Source of the DNA: Deltaproteobacteria bacterium
GTDB taxonomy: Bacteria; Myxococcota; Kuafuiibacteriia; Kuafuiibacteriales; Kuafuiibacteriaceae
DNA: 64,000 bases
Reading direction: 5' to 3'
Assembly (NCBI GenBank): GCA_016703535.1
Contig: JADJBV010000001.1
Location: 3,586,001 to 3,650,000 of the forward strand
This document shows positions 59,804 to 64,000 of the stretch, piece after piece. Each line of letters begins with the position of its first letter. Position 1 is the stretch's first letter. The position numbers and the translations under genes are program-made. Under the pieces are notes generated by a model. That model ran no database searches, had not been told where the DNA came from, and saw nothing but the letters and a program-made list of their open reading frames with translations.

Positions 59804-62800
59804 ATGAATCAACGTTCGCCTTCGCCCTCCTGCTTCCTCGTGGGCGCGGATTCACTGCTGCTCGAATGCGGCGAAATCTTGCTGCAGAAGGGTTGGGTGA
59901 TCGCGGGCGTCGCCGCCGGCTCGACCCGGGTCGCGGACTGGGCGCGCCGCAAAGGGCTACGGACCGTCGACGTCAAAGGCCCCTGGACGGTCGAGCTCGG
60001 CAAGGAGTCCTTCGACTTCCTCTTTGCGATCACCCACCTGGCGCTGATCCCCGAGGAGGCGCTGAAGACGCCGAAGCGAGCGGCCATCAACTTCCATGAC
60101 GGCCCCCTGCCGCGTTTTGCGGGGCTCAACACGCCGGCCTGGGCCCTGATCCGCGGCGAGACCCACTACGGCGTGTCGTGGCACCGAATCACGGCGGGCA
60201 TCGACGAGGGCGACCTCCTCAAGCAGCGAACCTTCGAGATCGCGCCCGGCGAAACCAGTCTGTCGATCAACACCCGGAACTTCGACGTGGCGATGGAGTC
60301 GTTCTCCGAGCTGATCGACGAACTCGCGGAGGGCCGGGAGTCGTACACGCCCCAAGACAAGGCCACGGAGCGGTTCGTCTTTTCCCGCCACGACCGGCCC
60401 CCGGCCCTGGCCACCCTCGACTTCTCGAGGCCCGCAGTCGAGCTCGATCGGCTGGTGCGGGCGTTGGACTTCGGCCGTTATGACAACCCCCTGGCCAGCG
60501 CCAAACTCGTGGTGGGCCAGGACGCGGTGCTCGTCACCGCCGTCGACGTACGAGACGACGCCGAAGGGAGCGCCGGCGACGTGTTGTCGGTAAACGCTGA
60601 GGAGATCGTGGTTCGTTGCGGCGAGGGCGCCCTGGCGCTGCGCGGGTTCACTTCACTCACCGGCGGCCCGCTGACGGTCGCCCAAGTCGCCGAGCGGTTT
60701 GCCCTCGCCTCGGGCGTGAACGTGGCAGCCCTTTCCCCCGAGCGCGCCCAACGCCTCACCGAGGTCGGCAAGGCCTTGGCCAAGAGTGAACGGTTCTTCG
60801 AGGCCCGCTTGTTGGCCCTCGATCCCGTCGAGTTGCCCTGGGCCCGCACCGCTGGGCCGGCCCATGGGGCCGCGTTCAAGTCCACGCCGGTCGCGCTGCC
60901 GACGGCCTTCCAGGGACGGTACGCGGGAGAGGCCCGGACCTCGGCGTTGGTGGCGGCCTTCGCGGCCGCCCTGGCCCGGCTCTCACAAAAAGAGTTGTTT
61001 CACCTCTCGCTGCGGGACGGCGCGGCCGCCCGGGGGCTCGCCGAGGTGGCCGAGTTCTGTGCGGCCCGCTCCCCCCTCGAGGTGAAGGTCACCTTCGAGG
61101 CGCCCTTCGAGACCTTGCGGGCCAACCTGGAGACCGAACTTCAACGCACCCGAGAGAAGGGCGGCTTCCTTCAGGATCTGATCGCCCGCCGGCCCGAACT
61201 CTCCCAAAACCCGCTGCTCGTCGGCGGGCAACTGGTGCCGGTGGGCGTTCGGCTCGACGATGACCAAACCTCACCCGGCGTGGTGCTGGAGCTGGTGGTC
61301 AAGGACGGCACCGCCGAAATTGCCTACGACTCGGCGTTGGTGGACGACTCGGACGCCCGGGCGCTCAAGGCCCAGCTCGAGGCCGTGCTCGAGAGCGTCG
61401 GCCACACGCCCCACACCACCGTCGCCACCTTGGACCTGCTGGGTCACGAGCTGCGCAAGAAGGTCGTCGAGACCTGGAACCGGACCCAACGCGACTATCC
61501 CCGGGACCAATGTCTGCACCACTTGGTCGAAGCCCAAGGTGATCGGGCTCCGGATCGGACCGCGGTGATCTTCGAAGATCGATCGATCAGCTATCGAGAG
61601 CTGGAGCGTCGGGCGAACCAGCTGGCCGCCCACCTGCGGACGCTGGGCGTTGGGCCCGACGTGTTGGTCGGGGTGTTCGTGGAGCGCAGCATCGACTTGG
61701 TGGTGGCGGTGCAGGCCGTCCACAAAGCGGGCGGCGCCTACGTCCCCCTGGATCCGAGTTACCCGCGGGATCGGATCGAACACATGGTGGTGGACAGCCG
61801 CTGCCAAGTTGTCATCACCCAGGAGCGCCTGGTCGGCGAGCTCCCCGCCGCGGTCCCGAACGTGGTGCGCATCGACGCTCAGTGGGACCTGATCTCGCGC
61901 CAATCGGACCAGCGGGTGCGGGCAGAGACCCGGCCCGAACACCTCGCGTATTGCATCTACACCTCGGGCAGCACCGGCAAGCCCAAGGGCGTGCTCGTCG
62001 AACACCGCAACGTCGTCAACTTCTTCGAGGGGATGGACGACCGAGTCGAACACAAAAGCGCCGAACGAGGCGAAGCGGTTTGGATGGCGGTCACCAGCCT
62101 CTCCTTCGACATCTCGGTGCTGGAGCTCTTCTACACCCTGACTCGCGGGTTCACCGTCCTGGTCTACCTCGACCGTGACAAGAGCGCGTCCGACCTCACC
62201 CACGGACACAAGCCGCTGGATTTTTCGCTCTTCTACTTTTCGGGCGACGAAAGTGAACACACCGGACCGGGCAAATATCGGCTCCTCCTCGAGGGCGCGA
62301 AGTACGCCGATGAACACGGCTTCGTGGCGGTGTGGACGCCGGAGCGCCACTTCTACGCGTTTGGTGGCCTGTACCCGAACCCGGCCGTGACCGGCGCCGC
62401 GGTGGCCACCGTGACCAAACGGGTCAAGGTGCGGGCGGGTTCGGTGGTGCTGCCGCTGCATCACCCTATCCGGGTCGCCGAGGCGTGGTCGATCGTCGAC
62501 AACCTCTCGAACGGGCGGGTGGAGATCGCCTTCGCCTCGGGCTGGGCGCCCACCGACTTCGTGCTGATGCCCCAGAACTACAAGAACGCGAAGACCGTCA
62601 TGTTCGAGAACATCGACCTGGTGCAGCGCTTGTGGCGGGGAGAAAAGGTGAAGTTCCCCGGCGCCACCGGCGACACGGTCGAGGTGAGCACCCTGCCCCG
62701 GCCCGTCTCGAAAGAGCTGCCGATCTGGATCACCACCGCGGGCAACCCGGAGACCTACGAACAAGCGGGCCGGGCGGGCGCCAACGTGCTGACCCACCTC

Positions 62801-64000
62801 CTCGGCCAGAGCATCGAGCAGCTGGTGCCCAAGATCGAGGCCTACCGGCGGGCGCGCAAAGAGGCGGGGTTCGACCCCGACACCGGCGTGATCACGCTGA
62901 TGCTCCACACCTATGTCGGCGACGACGCGGACAAGGTGCGGGAGACGGTCCGAGGTCCGCTCAAGCAATATCTGGGCACCTCCTTGAACCTGCTCAAGCA
63001 ATACGCCTGGGCGTTTCCGGCCTTCCAGAAGCCCAAAAACGCCGATCTGGGCGGAGGCGACGACTTCGCCAGCCTTACGCCGGAGGAGCAGGACGCGGTC
63101 CTCGAGTTCGCGTTCTTGCGTTATTACGAGACCAGCGGTCTGTTCGGGACGCCGGACCAGTGTGTGGCCTTCGCCGACAAGCTGAAGGCGGTGGGCGTAG
63201 ACGAGATCGCCTGCCTCATCGACTTTGGGGTGGCGACGGACACCGTCCTTCAGAGCCTCCCGCACCTCGATGAAGTGCGGCGGAAGTCCAACGCCTTCGT
63301 GGGCCGGACCGCGTCCGCCGAGGACTTTTCGCCCGCCGCCCAGCTCCGCCGTCACAAGGTCACGCACATGCAGTGCACCCCCTCGATGGCCCGCATGTTG
63401 TCGATGCACGACGACGCCCGGGAGGCCCTGGCCAACGTGAAGCACGTCTTCATCGGGGGTGAGGCGTTCCCGGTGGCGTTGGCCAAAGAACTCTCCCAGC
63501 TGGTCAAGACCGGCGACGTCACCAACATGTATGGCCCGACCGAAACCACGATCTGGTCTTCGACCTGGCGGCTCCACGGCGCCCTCGACGTGATCCCGAT
63601 CGGCACGCCGATCGCCAACACCCAGCTCTACATCTTGGACAAACACCTGCAGCCGCTGCCGCCGGGGGTGCCCGGCGAACTCTACATCGGTGGGGATGGG
63701 GTGGTGCGCGGGTACCTCGACCGGCCGGAACTGACCGCAGAGCGCTTCGTCAACGATCCGTTCCGGAGCGCCGGGGCCCGCATGTACCGGACCGGCGACC
63801 TGGCCAAGTGGCGGGAGTTGCCCGCCGGAGCGCCCGAAAATGCGGGGGGACTCGTGGAGTTCCTGGGCCGGGTGGATCACCAGGTCAAGATCCGGGGCTA
63901 CCGCATCGAGCTCGGCGAGATCGAAAGCCAGCTCTCCCAACACCCCGCGGTCCGGGAGTGTGTGGTCGTGGTCCGGGAAGAGACGCCGGGGGATCAGCAG
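59804..64000 (+). CDS. NRPS starter: formyltransferase, partial condensation lobe, adenylation domain split by luciferase-like monooxygenase (partial)
   Basis: The frame runs open from 59804 to the right edge (1399 codons), so the gene continues. Residues ~1-220 are a formyltransferase with catalytic Asn96, His98 (INFHDGPLPR) and Asp134 (GIDEGD), followed by its OB-like C-domain (~226-290). Residues ~365-570 resemble the C-terminal lobe of a condensation domain (LLVGGQLVPVGVRL, ending LDLLGHELRKKVVETWN) without the N-lobe and without HHxxxDG. The adenylation domain has A1 ISYREL (~596), A3 YTSGSTGKPKG (719-729), A4 FDISVLELF, then a ~355-residue luciferase-like monooxygenase (~806-1163), then A5 MYGPTETT (~1242) and A8 GYRIELGEIE. 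Pocket residues D-I-L-Q-F-G-M-I-W resemble glycine codes. ATG at 59804 follows GGCGAG; 59780 is in frame. Confidence 0.85.
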   Translation, partial: MNQRSPSPSCFLVGADSLLLECGEILLQKGWVIAGVAAGSTRVADWARRKGLRTVDVKGPWTVELGKESFDFLFAITHLALIPEEALKTPKRAAINFHDGPLPRFAGLNTPAWALIRGETHYGVSWHRITAGIDEGDLLKQRTFEIAPGETSLSINTRNFDVAMESFSELIDELAEGRESYTPQDKATERFVFSRHDRPPALATLDFSRPAVELDRLVRALDFGRYDNPLASAKLVVGQDAVLVTAVDVRDDAEGSAGDVLSVNAEEIVVRCGEGALALRGFTSLTGGPLTVAQVAERFALASGVNVAALSPERAQRLTEVGKALAKSERFFEARLLALDPVELPWARTAGPAHGAAFKSTPVALPTAFQGRYAGEARTSALVAAFAAALARLSQKELFHLSLRDGAAARGLAEVAEFCAARSPLEVKVTFEAPFETLRANLETELQRTREKGGFLQDLIARRPELSQNPLLVGGQLVPVGVRLDDDQTSPGVVLELVVKDGTAEIAYDSALVDDSDARALKAQLEAVLESVGHTPHTTVATLDLLGHELRKKVVETWNRTQRDYPRDQCLHHLVEAQGDRAPDRTAVIFEDRSISYRELERRANQLAAHLRTLGVGPDVLVGVFVERSIDLVVAVQAVHKAGGAYVPLDPSYPRDRIEHMVVDSRCQVVITQERLVGELPAAVPNVVRIDAQWDLISRQSDQRVRAETRPEHLAYCIYTSGSTGKPKGVLVEHRNVVNFFEGMDDRVEHKSAERGEAVWMAVTSLSFDISVLELFYTLTRGFTVLVYLDRDKSASDLTHGHKPLDFSLFYFSGDESEHTGPGKYRLLLEGAKYADEHGFVAVWTPERHFYAFGGLYPNPAVTGAAVATVTKRVKVRAGSVVLPLHHPIRVAEAWSIVDNLSNGRVEIAFASGWAPTDFVLMPQNYKNAKTVMFENIDLVQRLWRGEKVKFPGATGDTVEVSTLPRPVSKELPIWITTAGNPETYEQAGRAGANVLTHLLGQSIEQLVPKIEAYRRARKEAGFDPDTGVITLMLHTYVGDDADKVRETVRGPLKQYLGTSLNLLKQYAWAFPAFQKPKNADLGGGDDFASLTPEEQDAVLEFAFLRYYETSGLFGTPDQCVAFADKLKAVGVDEIACLIDFGVATDTVLQSLPHLDEVRRKSNAFVGRTASAEDFSPAAQLRRHKVTHMQCTPSMARMLSMHDDAREALANVKHVFIGGEAFPVALAKELSQLVKTGDVTNMYGPTETTIWSSTWRLHGALDVIPIGTPIANTQLYILDKHLQPLPPGVPGELYIGGDGVVRGYLDRPELTAERFVNDPFRSAGARMYRTGDLAKWRELPAGAPENAGGLVEFLGRVDHQVKIRGYRIELGEIESQLSQHPAVRECVVVVREETPGDQQ

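Noticed and set aside
61271..63943. 890-codon open frame on the minus strand
   Set aside because: It is antisense to the NRPS gene, whose plus-strand frame has full adenylation and monooxygenase motifs. High GC makes such long antisense frames common.
1..64000. tRNA, rRNA and riboswitch genes
   Set aside because: I looked for tRNA-like T-loop motifs and rRNA sequences and saw none that could be supported by eye.

Overview
The window is about 64 kb of high-GC DNA from a Gram-negative bacterium. It is most likely a myxobacterium or close relative (Myxococcota). The evidence is a C-terminal MYXO-CTERM-type sorting tail, a DUF6748-type lipoprotein, many lipobox proteins, Omp85-like barrels, HDOD and FIST signalling proteins, very large FnIII/discoidin proteins and an NRPS start. 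I see no rRNA, tRNA or CRISPR array. All calls come from reading the sequence; no search was run.

Layout. 1-12 kb is mostly housekeeping: a partial GspG-like protein, an ABC1/UbiB kinase, a small lipoprotein, YceI, a TPR protein, a glycogen debranching enzyme, a long near-palindrome, a cytochrome c'-like lipoprotein, an RsmB-type rRNA methyltransferase, an enoyl-CoA hydratase and a YgiQ radical SAM protein. 11.8-16.2 kb (minus strand) is a translationally coupled signalling operon: FIST sensor, histidine kinase, REC-HDOD and REC-degenerate HD-GYP. 16.3-19.5 kb (minus) pairs an Omp85-like barrel with a lipoprotein that carries protein-kinase-like motifs. 19.6-22.7 kb holds a TauE/SafE permease, RibA, FolE and Hsp33. 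22.7-31.0 kb encodes secreted proteins: a metallopeptidase/beta-propeller/barrel fusion, a CsgG-like/TPR protein and two lipoproteins.

31-33.5 kb is an accessory patch: a DUF6968-like gene, a REP-associated tyrosine transposase (RAYT) and a cluster of REP-like repeats. 33.7-48 kb is dominated by a 2926-residue subtilase lipoprotein with FnIII domains and five discoidin domains. It is followed by a propeller-like lipoprotein, an EamA transporter, a second subtilase with a MYXO-CTERM tail and a tandem-duplicated protein of unknown function. 48-53.4 kb (minus) is a membrane-protein cluster beside an NtrB/NtrC pair. 53.4-59.6 kb carries small secreted proteins, an IS66 relic, a knot of perfect palindromes and a 10-bp tandem array.

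The right edge (59.8 kb to the end, gene continues) is the start of an NRPS assembly line. It has an N-terminal formyltransferase, a condensation-domain remnant, and an adenylation domain with glycine-like pocket residues that is interrupted between core motifs A4 and A5 by a luciferase-like monooxygenase. This is the best candidate for unusual chemistry. A second genome-scale signal is a dispersed 14-bp palindrome (GCAAG-N4-CTTGC), found mostly inside genes.
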